DNA of 64,000 bases, taken from the NCBI RefSeq assembly GCF_916715725.1, contig NZ_CAKAPD010000008.1:37553-101552 (forward strand), in the 5' to 3' direction. The notes under the pieces are model-generated. The model was not told the origin of the DNA. It was given only the letters and a program-made list of their open reading frames with translations, and searched no databases. Source of the DNA: an uncultured Rothia sp. (GTDB lineage: Bacteria > Actinomycetota > Actinomycetes > Actinomycetales > Micrococcaceae). This document shows positions 1 through 7,028 of the stretch, piece after piece. The position numbers and the translations under genes are program-made. Every line of letters starts with the position of its first letter. The stretch's first letter is position 1.

Positions 1-294
1 TACCAGATCGACGGCGGCATCGTGCGTTACGGCGAGAAGTACGGCGATAAGGAACTCTGGGAAGGCTCGCTCTACGTCTTCGACAAGCGCATGCACATGG
101 AGTTCACCCCGGACACCGTCACCATCGGCAAGTGCGAACAGTGCGGTGCCCCCTCGAACAAGTTCGAGAACTGCTCCAACGATTCCTGCCGTGAGCTGGT
201 TCTGCTCTGCCCCGAGTGCGCAGCTGATGACGCGAAGCGCCACTGCGTGCCCGAGTGCTCGGTGGACCGCGAAGCAGCTGAGGTGAACGCCTAA
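1..294 (+). CDS. trhO: tRNA uridine(34) hydroxylase, C-terminal part (5' truncated by window)
   Basis: The reading frame is open from the first base and ends with TAA at 292-294. The visible residues (YQIDGGIVRYGEKYG, then LWEGSLYVFDKRM) are typical of the rhodanese-fold TrhO/YceA family, which makes 5-hydroxyuridine at tRNA position 34. They are followed by a cysteine-rich tail (CEQCGAPSNKFENC, C-R-E-L, LLCPEC) seen in this family. The catalytic rhodanese cysteine lies upstream of the window. The stop overlaps the next gene's start (TAATG), so the two are probably co-transcribed and translationally coupled. Confidence 0.9.
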   Translation, partial: YQIDGGIVRYGEKYGDKELWEGSLYVFDKRMHMEFTPDTVTIGKCEQCGAPSNKFENCSNDSCRELVLLCPECAADDAKRHCVPECSVDREAAEVNA

Positions 295-791
295 TGGCAG
301 CCGCTAAGGGCGGCGCGGTTCAGATTTCTGAACCTCGCATTGAGGAGCACCCGGCAATGGTCGTTGCCGGCGTTTCGCAGGTGTTCCCCCTGGACGGCGA
401 CTTCTCCTCGCTGTGGGATGAGCTGAATCAGAAGGCGTCCCCGGCGATGCTGGATGTTCTGAACGTGACCCAGTACCTGGGCGTGTGCACTCAGCCGAAC
501 CCGAAGGGGCAGGTCCGCTACACTGCGGGCTTCCTGGTGTCGGAGCCGGCGAGCGCGGCGAAGCTTGGTCTGGGCGTGCTGGAGTTGCCTGCGAGCACCT
601 ACGCGGTGGTTGAGGTGACCGGCCCGATTTCGGAGTCCATTCCGGCTGGCTTTGCAAGCTTTGAGGAGGCGTTCTTCGCGAAGAATCCGCAGTACCGCCC
701 GGTGGGTGGTCTTGAGGTGTACGGTCGCGGCGATATGCAGGCGGCTGATTACCGCATGGAGCTGTGGGTTCCGCTGACAAAGCGTTCCTAG
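294..791 (+). CDS. GyrI-like / AraC effector-binding domain protein
   Basis: The 165-residue protein looks like a stand-alone GyrI-like small-molecule-binding domain (SOUL/GyrI superfamily). It begins with an MVVAGVSQVFPLDGDF strand and ends with an MELWVPL strand after a GGLEVYGRG segment, as in YdeE/GyrI-like proteins. No DNA-binding domain is attached. The ATG overlaps the TAA of the trhO gene, and a strong terminator follows at 843-882, so it closes that operon. Members of the superfamily bind hydrophobic ligands or act as regulatory decoys; the ligand here is unknown. Confidence 0.75.
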   Translation: MAAAKGGAVQISEPRIEEHPAMVVAGVSQVFPLDGDFSSLWDELNQKASPAMLDVLNVTQYLGVCTQPNPKGQVRYTAGFLVSEPASAAKLGLGVLELPASTYAVVEVTGPISESIPAGFASFEEAFFAKNPQYRPVGGLEVYGRGDMQAADYRMELWVPLTKRS

Positions 792-842
792 GGCAGTTTG
801 TTTCTGCCGTTATAGCTGCAGTTTTAGCTGTTGAATAGAAGG

Positions 843-882
843 GCCCGGTGGTGCGATGTGTTCGTGCCGCCGGGCTTTTTTT
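843..882 (+). terminator. Rho-independent terminator after the GyrI-like gene
   Basis: A GC-rich stem, GCCCGGTGGTGCG pairing with CGTGCCGCCGGGC (including G-U pairs), is followed by seven T residues. It lies about 50 bases after the stop codon. Confidence 0.85.
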
Positions 883-1030
883 GTGCCCTTTTTCGGCTAT
901 ATTTTGTGCCAGCATTTTGTGGCGGTATGTGTGCGTCGGGTGGGTGGGGCGTGCGGGCGGCTGAGGTGTGCGGGTGAGGCGTGCAGCGAAAGCGGGGGAG
1001 CGGTGCTCTGCACGTAATACTCCAAAACAA

Positions 1031-1064
1031 AATACTTGACATGTAAAGTATTTGGGTTTAGATT
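1031..1064 (+). promoter_or_regulatory. Promoter with overlapping inverted repeat upstream of the monooxygenase gene
   Basis: A -35 TTGACA (1036-1041) and a -10 TAGATT (1059-1064) are spaced by 17 bases, a near-consensus housekeeping promoter. The -35 is embedded in an inverted repeat, AATACTT (1031-1037) and AAGTATT (1046-1052) with an 8-base spacer. This is a likely repressor operator, for example for a MarR- or HxlR-type regulator (inference). The rest of 883-1120 holds no gene that I can support. Confidence 0.7.
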
Positions 1065-1120
1065 TAAACCACCAGCCCGGCACTGCACGAACCCGAGCAC
1101 AACTCGCTAAGGAAAAAACC

Positions 1121-2209
1121 ATGAGCACCAACCCCAACAGCACCCCGCAGCTCGACGAGTCTATCCGCATCAGCCACCTCGAACCCATGCGTGGCGACGA
1201 GAAGAAGCTCGGCTTCCTCTCCTTCGGCCACTGGGCTGAGGTTCCCGGTTCCCGCGTACCCTCCGCTGCAGAATCTCTGCACCAGGCAATCGACCTTGCC
1301 GTAGGTGCTGAAGATATCGGGCTGGACGGTGCGTTCTTCCGCGTGCACCACTTCGACCAGCAGCAGGCGACCCCCTACCCGCTGCTCTCCGCAATCGCCG
1401 CCAAGACCGAACGCATCGAGCTGGGTACCGGCGTGATTGATATGCGCTACGAAAACCCGCTCTACATGGCAGAGCTCGCCGCCATGGCTGACCTTATCGC
1501 GGCGGACCGACTGCAGCTGGGTGTCTCCCGCGGCTCGCCCGAATCCGTTATCCGCGGCTTTGAGAGCTTCGGCTACTACCCGGTAGAAGGGGAAAACGAG
1601 AGTGATATGGCGCGCCGCCACCTCGACATTTTCCTCAAGGCAATCGAGGGTGAGGGCATGGCGCCCAGCGCTCGCGTGGCGGGCAAGTACGCCCCCGTCC
1701 AGCCGCAGTCGCCGGGTCTGCGCGACCGCATCTGGTGGGGTGCAGGCACCGATAGCACCGCCGTGTGGACCGCGCAGAAGGGCCTGAACCTCATGTCTTC
1801 AACCCTGATGCTGGAAGATAAGGGTATTCCGTTCGATCAGCAGCAGGCGCAGCAGATTCGCCTTTTCCGTTCCGAGTGGGTGAAGGCGGGCAATTCGGGT
1901 GTTCCGCGTGTTTCGGTGTCCCGCTCGGTGCTGCCCGTTATCGACGAAACCTCGGCACGCTACTTCGGTCGCCGCGCCGCGGAGGACTCGCAGGATTACA
2001 CCGGCATTATTGACAACAGCTTCTCCCGCTTTGGCCGCAGCTACATTGGTGATCCGGCGGATATTGCCGAAGAGCTCGCCCGTGATGAGGCAGTCCAGGC
2101 GGCGGACACCGTGCTGTTGACTATCCCGAACCAGCTGGGTGTGGACTTCAACCTGAAGATGCTTGAGGCCATCGTCAAGGAAATCAAGCCCTCGCTGACC
2201 ACCAAGTAA
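1121..2209 (+). CDS. LLM-class flavin-dependent oxidoreductase (luciferase-like monooxygenase)
   Basis: The 362-residue protein resembles the bacterial luciferase-like FMN-dependent monooxygenases. Visible family segments include LGFLSFGHWAEVPGSR near the N terminus, DGAFFRVHHFD, LGTGVIDMRYENP and the conserved DRLQLGVSRGSP stretch. I start at 1121 because AAGGA lies about 7 bases upstream; the open frame extends earlier, but that part covers the promoter. The substrate is unknown. Part of a second, diverged copy survives as a remnant at 3453-3602. The strong promoter with an operator-like palindrome suggests single-gene, repressor-controlled expression, as is common for detoxifying flavoenzymes (inference). 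Confidence 0.85.
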   Translation: MSTNPNSTPQLDESIRISHLEPMRGDEKKLGFLSFGHWAEVPGSRVPSAAESLHQAIDLAVGAEDIGLDGAFFRVHHFDQQQATPYPLLSAIAAKTERIELGTGVIDMRYENPLYMAELAAMADLIAADRLQLGVSRGSPESVIRGFESFGYYPVEGENESDMARRHLDIFLKAIEGEGMAPSARVAGKYAPVQPQSPGLRDRIWWGAGTDSTAVWTAQKGLNLMSSTLMLEDKGIPFDQQQAQQIRLFRSEWVKAGNSGVPRVSVSRSVLPVIDETSARYFGRRAAEDSQDYTGIIDNSFSRFGRSYIGDPADIAEELARDEAVQAADTVLLTIPNQLGVDFNLKMLEAIVKEIKPSLTTK

Positions 2210-2210
2210 A

Positions 2211-2270
2211 GACCCTGAGGTGAAGACTCCGCAGAACCTTCTGCGCTAGCAGGGTTTCGCGCCAGCGTGC
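2211..2270 (-). pseudogene. Fragment of the pyrimidine-dimer glycosylase gene
   Basis: Positions 2228-2264 are nearly identical to 4206-4242, inside the 5' part of the intact glycosylase gene. Read on the minus strand, the piece encodes RWRETLLAQKVLR against CWRETLLAQKVLR in the intact gene. Both ends of the gene are missing. It lies directly after the monooxygenase stop codon and marks one edge of the inserted cmtR/CDF cassette. Confidence 0.75.
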
Positions 2271-2368
2271 CGCCGTCGCTTCCGTGATGGGCGGTGGCCG
2301 CTGATGAGCGCGAACTCTGCCGCCTCCCGAGGGCAAGGGCGCGGAGCACGTGCGGCAGCCCGCACAAG

Positions 2369-2415
2369 TGGACAATTGGTCAGTTATCACTGTATAGTCA
2401 TCGTATGCTGACTAT
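2369..2415 (+). promoter_or_regulatory. cmtR promoter and candidate operator (leaderless start)
   Basis: A -35 TGGACA (2369-2374) and a -10 TATAGT (2393-2398) are spaced by 18 bases. The predicted transcript start falls on or next to the ATG at 2405, and there is no Shine-Dalgarno sequence, so the mRNA is probably leaderless. An inverted repeat, ATAGTC (2394-2399) and GACTAT (2410-2415), spans the -10 and the start codon and would suit autorepression by the ArsR-family product. Confidence 0.6.
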
Positions 2416-2764
2416 TGCTTCACGCCTCGACGTCATGAACCGGCTCGGCCGCGCCATGGCCGACCCGACACGTTCCCGGATTCTGATGACCCTCCTCGGC
2501 GGCCCGAGCTATCCAGCCGTGCTCTCGCGCGAGCTGGAGCTGACCCGCTCGAACGTGTCCAACCACCTGACCTGCCTGCGCGATTGCGGAATCGTCGTCG
2601 CCGAGCCCGAGGGCCGCCAGACGCGCTACGAGATTGCCGACCCGCACCTCGCCGCGGCACTGACGTCCCTGATCGACGTCACGCTCGCGGTGGACGAGGC
2701 AGCGCCGTGCATCGACCCGGCATGCTCGGTGTCGGGCTGCTGTGGAACGGCGGCGGGAGCATGA
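2405..2764 (+). CDS. cmtR: CmtR-type Cd/Pb-sensing ArsR-family repressor
   Basis: The 119-residue winged-helix protein resembles Mycobacterium tuberculosis CmtR throughout (RLGRAMADPTRSRIL, LTRSNVSNHLTCLRDCG, EGRQTRYEIADPHLA). The three thiolate ligands known for CmtR, Cys57, Cys61 and Cys102, fall at the same residue numbers here. Cys57 and Cys61 sit in the recognition-helix segment HLTCLRDC and Cys102 in APCIDPAC; extra cysteines at 107, 112 and 113 may add capacity. In the known family, Cd(II) or Pb(II) binding releases the repressor from DNA. The gene overlaps the efflux gene downstream by ATGA. GC content is higher than in its flanks, which suggests acquisition. Confidence 0.88.
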   Translation: MLTIASRLDVMNRLGRAMADPTRSRILMTLLGGPSYPAVLSRELELTRSNVSNHLTCLRDCGIVVAEPEGRQTRYEIADPHLAAALTSLIDVTLAVDEAAPCIDPACSVSGCCGTAAGA

Positions 2765-3411
2765 GCGAGACCCTGACCACCGCACGCCGCGCGATGCTGC
2801 ACCGGCGCGTCCGCTTCATCGTCGGCTTCACGATCACGTACAACGTAATCGAGGCAATCGTCGCAGTCTGGGCAGGCGTCCTCGCCTCGTCCGCGGCGCT
2901 CATTGGCTTCGGGCTCGACTCGGTTGTCGAGGTACTCTCGGCCGCGGCCGTCACCTGGCAGTTCACCCGCAAGGACCCTGAGCGGTGGGAAACGGTCACC
3001 GTCAAGGCCATCGGCATCGCGTTCTTCGCGCTGGCGGCCTACGTCTCGATCGACGCGGTGCTAGCCCTGGTCGGCCAGGAAGGCCCCGACCGCAGCCCGC
3101 TGGGTCTCGGTATCACCGCGCTGAGCCTGGTCGTCATGCCTCTGCTGGCGTGGATTGAGGTCCGCACCGGGCGGGAGCTGGGCTCCAAGAGCGTGATGGC
3201 CGACGCCAAGCAGCTCATCCTGTGTATCTACCTCTCCGGTGCAGTGTTCATCGGCCTCGTCCTCGACAGCCTGTTCGGCTGGTGGTGGGCTGACTCGGTC
3301 GCGGCGCTGGTCGTGGCGGTGCTCGCGGTGCGCGAAGGCCTGGAGGCCTGGCGCGGCGACGTCGAGTCGCCGTTCGAAGTGCTAGAGGACCTCGAAGACG
3401 AGGACGACTGA
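2761..3411 (+). CDS. Cation diffusion facilitator (CDF) family metal efflux protein
   Basis: The 216-residue integral membrane protein has about six hydrophobic segments and the CDF pattern in helix II (IGFGLDSVVEVLSAAAV) and helix V (WADSVAALVVAVLAV), where the aspartates bind metal. It is shorter than usual CDF proteins and lacks a full C-terminal cytosolic domain, ending in an acidic tail (EVLEDLEDEDD). The ATG lies inside the cmtR stop (ATGA), so translation is coupled. Control by CmtR suggests export of Cd(II), Pb(II) or Zn(II) (inference). The open frame extends upstream into cmtR, but the overlap start is the natural one. Confidence 0.85.
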   Translation: MSETLTTARRAMLHRRVRFIVGFTITYNVIEAIVAVWAGVLASSAALIGFGLDSVVEVLSAAAVTWQFTRKDPERWETVTVKAIGIAFFALAAYVSIDAVLALVGQEGPDRSPLGLGITALSLVVMPLLAWIEVRTGRELGSKSVMADAKQLILCIYLSGAVFIGLVLDSLFGWWWADSVAALVVAVLAVREGLEAWRGDVESPFEVLEDLEDEDD

Positions 3412-3452
3412 CCCGTCGCCCGACGTTGAAGAGCCAGTGCTGCAACCCAGAC

Positions 3453-3602
3453 ATGCGCTACGAAAACCCGCTCTACATGGCTGAACTTGCCGCCATGGCC
3501 AATCTCATTGCGGCGGGTCGACTGCAGCTGGGTGTGGACTTCAACCTGAAGATGCTGGACGCAATCGTGAAGGAGATCAAGCCCGCGCTGACCACCAAGT
3601 AA
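3453..3602 (+). pseudogene. Internally deleted remnant of a second monooxygenase gene
   Basis: Positions 3453-3534 match the intact gene near 1442-1524, and 3524-3602 match 2132-2209, with several substitutions. The join lies in CAGCTGGGTGT, an 11-base sequence present at both sites in the intact gene (1514-1524 and 2132-2142), so the missing 618 bases were probably lost by recombination between these direct repeats. The deletion is in frame and leaves a 49-codon reading frame ending ALTTK, but it has lost most of the enzyme core and has no ribosome-binding site. Repeated GTAAAGACC-type units follow at 3600-3640. Confidence 0.85.
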
Positions 3603-3713
3603 AGGTCCTGGGGTAAAGACCCTGAGGTAAAGACCCCGTGCCAAGCTGTTTCCGGCGCTCTGTGACGCGCTGAGATGTTTATTCCCATACAGCTTGAGCC
3701 ATACATACAGCGA

Positions 3714-3750
3714 TGCCCCGGCAGGCACCCGCAAGGGTTCCGCCGGGGCA
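3714..3750 (-). terminator. Inverted repeat after the glycosylase gene
   Basis: TGCCCCGGC (3714-3722) pairs with GCCGGGGCA (3742-3750). It lies just beyond the minus-strand glycosylase stop. The T-run is poor, so termination is inferred from the stem and position only. Confidence 0.5.
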
Positions 3751-3767
3751 TTACTATGCTCACGTTC

Positions 3768-4301
3768 TTAGAAATCTTTCGTCTTTTCCCAAGACTCAAT
3801 AGCGCCCGGAACCACCTCAAAAAGCGGATGCGCACACGCCGCCAGCTCGCCGCGTGCCGCCAGGCGCTCGCTCAACTGGTGCTCCCACTCGGGGTCGCGC
3901 CCAGCCACTTTGTGCTGCAGAAAGGCGAGCTCGTACTCCAGCTGGCCTAAAGGAACGGGAATACGCGCGATCGAAGCGTACGGGTCTTCCGCCTTGTCGG
4001 CACAGTTTTTATCGGTACCGTTTTTACCTGCGCTATTTTCGTTTGTGCTATTTTCGCCCGCGCCAATCAGCGCGCGGTTGAAGGAGTAGCCGCGGGCATC
4101 CGCCTCATCCGCCAGCCCGGACAGGTAGGCGGCAACCGCCTCCAGCGGCTGCGGATGCGCACGAAAACGAATCAGCTGTGGGTGGTTCGTGTACCCGCGA
4201 GTCAGACCCCGTAGAACCTTCTGCGCCAGCAGGGTTTCACGCCAGCAGGCGACCAGGGCGCGCCGATCGAGCAGGGAGGGGTGAAGGGACCAAATGCGCA
4301 C
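3768..4301 (-). CDS. Pyrimidine dimer DNA glycosylase (endonuclease V-type, Pyr_excise)
   Basis: The 177-residue protein starts MRIWSLHPSLLDRRALVACW and continues ETLLAQKVLRG and NHPQLIRFRAHPQPLEAV, the pattern of bacterial homologues of T4 endonuclease V. Such enzymes cut UV-induced pyrimidine dimers by glycosylase/lyase action. The start is GTG at 4301, two bases after the upstream methyltransferase stop, so the two genes form an operon. A low-complexity insert between residues ~80 and 105 (ENSTNENSAGKNGTDKN) is encoded by four imperfect 15-base repeats at about 4004-4066 and is unusual for this compact fold. Confidence 0.82.
   Translation of the reverse strand: MRIWSLHPSLLDRRALVACWRETLLAQKVLRGLTRGYTNHPQLIRFRAHPQPLEAVAAYLSGLADEADARGYSFNRALIGAGENSTNENSAGKNGTDKNCADKAEDPYASIARIPVPLGQLEYELAFLQHKVAGRDPEWEHQLSERLAARGELAACAHPLFEVVPGAIESWEKTKDF
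4004..4066. repeat. Four imperfect 15-bp tandem repeats inside the glycosylase gene
   Basis: Units such as GGCACAGTTTTTATC, GGTACCGTTTTTACC, TGCGCTATTTTCGTT and TGTGCTATTTTCGCC follow each other. They encode an Asn/Lys/Ser/Thr-rich stretch of about 20 residues. The 15-base length keeps the frame, so copy number could change without killing the gene. Confidence 0.7.
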
Positions 4302-4303
4302 GC

Positions 4304-6055
4304 CTAGCTCTGCTCGTCTGCAGTGCTCTCGTCAGCCGATTCTGCGCCCGCGTGTTCGTCGCTAAAGTGCAGGAAGCTCTTGAGCACCAGCTCACGCACC
4401 GCATGCAGCAGGGTATCGCGCGGATGCTGCTGCTGCGTACCGCGTGCCGCGGCGGCAGCCTCGTCGTACTCGGGCCAGGACAGCAGCATGGCAAGAGCCG
4501 CCACGATTTGACCCACGGCAAGCTCACCATCGCTCGCGGAAGTGAAACCCGCCGTCTCGGTGGAGAGCAGCTGGGTGCGGCACAGACCCGATCCGGCACG
4601 CAGCAGAATAACGCTCGGGTGCTCGGCACCGGGGCGGCCGTGGCGTTCCTCGGTGACGTCCTCGGCAACCTCCAGGTGTGCGGTAAGGAGCGCCTCATCG
4701 TCCATGGCGGCGAGGCGGTCGTAGCGGCGCACGGACTCGGTGAGGGCGCGGGCGATGGGTTGCTGAATCGGGTAGGTGATTTCCTCGAAACGCTGCAGGG
4801 GCTCGGTCACACCTGCCGCGGTTGCCTCGGTCGGGCGGCGCAGCCAAATCATGCCGAAACCAATAGAATGAACGTTCCGGGAAGCGAAGTCGTTCAGGTA
4901 CGCCACGTAGGTCTGTTCGTAGTGGCTGCGGTCGCGGTTCTCGCTCGCATCCTTCAACCAGGTCTCCGCGTAGGAGGCGGGGGTCAGCGCCTCACGCTGA
5001 ATAAACCACGCCTCCGCGCCGCCGTCGGCAACCCAGGCGCGCGGGCGCTCATCCCACGGGCACGGTGCTTCCGGGTCCGCCGAATCGCGAATAATTTCCC
5101 AGTTGCCCAGCATCTGCGCGCGGCCACCGGGCACCAGCACCGACGGCAGCTGACGCACCATCGTGCTCACAATTTCGTCACCGGGCAGGCCGCCGTCGCG
5201 GTAGGTGAACTGCTCCTCGGCGCTCTCACCGGCAACACGCGGGGTAATCACGAACGGCGGGTTCGACACTACCAGGTCGAAAAGCTCACCGGCGACCGGC
5301 TCCAGCAGGGAACCTTCACGCAGGCTCACGCGCGCCTGCGGGTTCTGCGGGTCAATATTGAGCGCCTGCGCGTTCAGCAGCAGGTTAAAACGGGTGAACG
5401 CCAGGGCACGCTCCGAAATGTCGGTAGCGGTCACGTGCTCAGCGTGGGCGAGCAAGTGGAAGGTCTGAATACCGCAGCCGGTGCCCACATCCAGGGCACG
5501 CTTGACGGGGGTGCGCTCGGTAATCTGCGCCAGAGTCAGGGAGGCGTGACCAATGCCGAGCACGTGATCCTTACGCAGCACGCCGGGTCGCTGATGCGCA
5601 CCCAGGTCGGCGGCAACAAAGATTTCGGTGCCGTCATCGGCGGCGTGCGGGCGCAAATCAACGCTCGCGGACCAGCAGGTAGAATCCACCGAATCGCGCT
5701 CAATCAGCGCGGCATCCTCGAAATCAACCAGGGCATCGCCGAAAACCTCGGCTGCCTCAGCCTCAGTGAGCGGGCGAGCCAGCAAGAAAAACGCCAGCAG
5801 ACGCGCCAGGTTCTTCTCACCCGCACTGTAACCGCCGCGCAGAATATGCTCCACACGCCACAAGCCCGGAACCACCTGGTCGCGAGCCATCGCCTCAGCC
5901 GCCTCAACACCGAGCAGCTCCTGCACAGCGTCATAGCTGTAGTTCAACGCCAACAGGCGTTCACGGATGCGGGTCAGGCGGGCGTAATCATCGCTGCGAG
6001 GAGCATCCGCAACGGCGGCGTACTCGGGAGCGAAAGAGGCGGCAGAAATAGTCAT
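4304..6055 (-). CDS. SAM-dependent methyltransferase (HemK/RlmG-like, class I)
   Basis: The 583-residue protein has an N-terminal region without obvious motifs (to residue ~170). A Rossmann methyltransferase domain follows, with the SAM-binding motif ALDVGTGCGIQTFHLLAHA and the catalytic signature VVSNPPFV (NPPF, typical of N6-adenine or glutamine methyltransferases such as HemK, RlmG and RsmC). The C-terminal ~200 residues form an accessory domain. The start is taken at ATG 6055; a second in-frame ATG lies three codons upstream (6064), and neither has a clear ribosome-binding site. It is co-transcribed with the DNA glycosylase. The substrate (rRNA or protein) is not determined. Confidence 0.75.
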   Translation of the reverse strand: MTISAASFAPEYAAVADAPRSDDYARLTRIRERLLALNYSYDAVQELLGVEAAEAMARDQVVPGLWRVEHILRGGYSAGEKNLARLLAFFLLARPLTEAEAAEVFGDALVDFEDAALIERDSVDSTCWSASVDLRPHAADDGTEIFVAADLGAHQRPGVLRKDHVLGIGHASLTLAQITERTPVKRALDVGTGCGIQTFHLLAHAEHVTATDISERALAFTRFNLLLNAQALNIDPQNPQARVSLREGSLLEPVAGELFDLVVSNPPFVITPRVAGESAEEQFTYRDGGLPGDEIVSTMVRQLPSVLVPGGRAQMLGNWEIIRDSADPEAPCPWDERPRAWVADGGAEAWFIQREALTPASYAETWLKDASENRDRSHYEQTYVAYLNDFASRNVHSIGFGMIWLRRPTEATAAGVTEPLQRFEEITYPIQQPIARALTESVRRYDRLAAMDDEALLTAHLEVAEDVTEERHGRPGAEHPSVILLRAGSGLCRTQLLSTETAGFTSASDGELAVGQIVAALAMLLSWPEYDEAAAAARGTQQQHPRDTLLHAVRELVLKSFLHFSDEHAGAESADESTADEQS

Positions 6056-6187
6056 GCACACCATTCTACGCACCCGCCGCATCTGCCCGGGCGCGCCCAC
6101 CGCGTATAGGCAGCAGCGCAATGACACAGCCCCGACCCACCCACTGACCAAAACCGTCATCTGCGCAAGAGCGCCCACCCCATCGCA

Positions 6188-6200
6188 TACACTGAAACCA
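6188..6200 (+). promoter_or_regulatory. -10 element for a leaderless PPOX gene
   Basis: TACACT at 6188-6193 ends seven bases before the ATG at 6200. There is no Shine-Dalgarno sequence. The -35 is weak. This fits a leaderless transcript. Confidence 0.4.
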
Positions 6201-6658
6201 TGAGTAACCTGTACCCCGATGAAAGTATCAGCGTCGACAAGTGCTGGGAGCGTCTGCACGCAAACACTCTCGGCCGCCTCATCCTCACTGACGGACAGCA
6301 CGTCGATGTGCTGCCCGTGCTCTACGCCGTCGCCAGCCAAGACGACAAGCAGGAAATCTACATCCGCACCACCCGCGGCAACAAGTTCTCCTCCGTGGTG
6401 GTCAGCCGCCGCGTTGCCTTCGAAATCGATGAAACTCTCGAAGACGGCATCCGCTCCGTCATCGTGGTCGGTATCGCCCACTGGCTGCCGCCGGAAATGA
6501 CCCCGCAGATTGTGCGCACTTTCGACCTGCCCGACTCCGAAACCCACGAAATGCAGTGGGTGCGCATCGCGCCGCAGACCGTGTACGGCCGCGAATACCC
6601 GCTGCTGCCCGCATATCTGGACGGCACCCATCCCGACTCGGACACCCTCACCAGCTAG
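6200..6658 (+). CDS. Pyridoxamine 5'-phosphate oxidase-like flavin-binding protein
   Basis: The 152-residue protein fits the PPOX-fold split-barrel family (Pyridox_ox_2 type). It opens with a helix ending WERLHANTLGRLILTDGQHVDVLPVLYAV and continues with IYIRTTRGNKFSSVVVSRRVAFEID, the usual FMN/F420-binding barrel strands. Members bind FMN, F420 or haem, and the reaction cannot be told from sequence. It is divergent from the methyltransferase gene and monocistronic. The ~370 bases that follow (6659-7028) hold no supported gene; the sequence is C-rich and its short frames lack start signals. Confidence 0.75.
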   Translation: MSNLYPDESISVDKCWERLHANTLGRLILTDGQHVDVLPVLYAVASQDDKQEIYIRTTRGNKFSSVVVSRRVAFEIDETLEDGIRSVIVVGIAHWLPPEMTPQIVRTFDLPDSETHEMQWVRIAPQTVYGREYPLLPAYLDGTHPDSDTLTS

Positions 6659-7028
6659 AAACGCAGGTGAGCGGGTGCGGTGCGCCCCAGCGCTATACCC
6701 TGCATGAGTTCCGCGCACCCGCCCTGCGCACACACCACCGTGCACACACCACCGCTCCGGTACCGTATGATGTACCGAGTACCCTGCGCACTCGTGCAAG
6801 CTCAACACGCCCGGTCCTCATCAACTAGAACCGTGCCAGCTCGCCCAATGCCGGGTCACCGCGCGCTCGCCGCATGAAACGCACCGAGCGCACCACATCA
6901 ACCCAACATAAACTACACCCCCACCGATCACCTCACCCGCGTACAACCACACCCCGCCGGCGCCCACAAGCGCCAGCGTAGGTTATGGTTGAATACGTAG
7001 CTTTTCAACACACAGATAGAGGAGTGCC

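Noticed and set aside
304..1188. 294-codon minus-strand frame over the GyrI-like gene
   Set aside because: Composition is Arg/Pro/Thr-rich shadow sequence, and it spans a terminator and a promoter.
4178..6109. 643-codon plus-strand frame opposite the methyltransferase
   Set aside because: It is antisense to an evident methyltransferase with intact motifs and has no family features.
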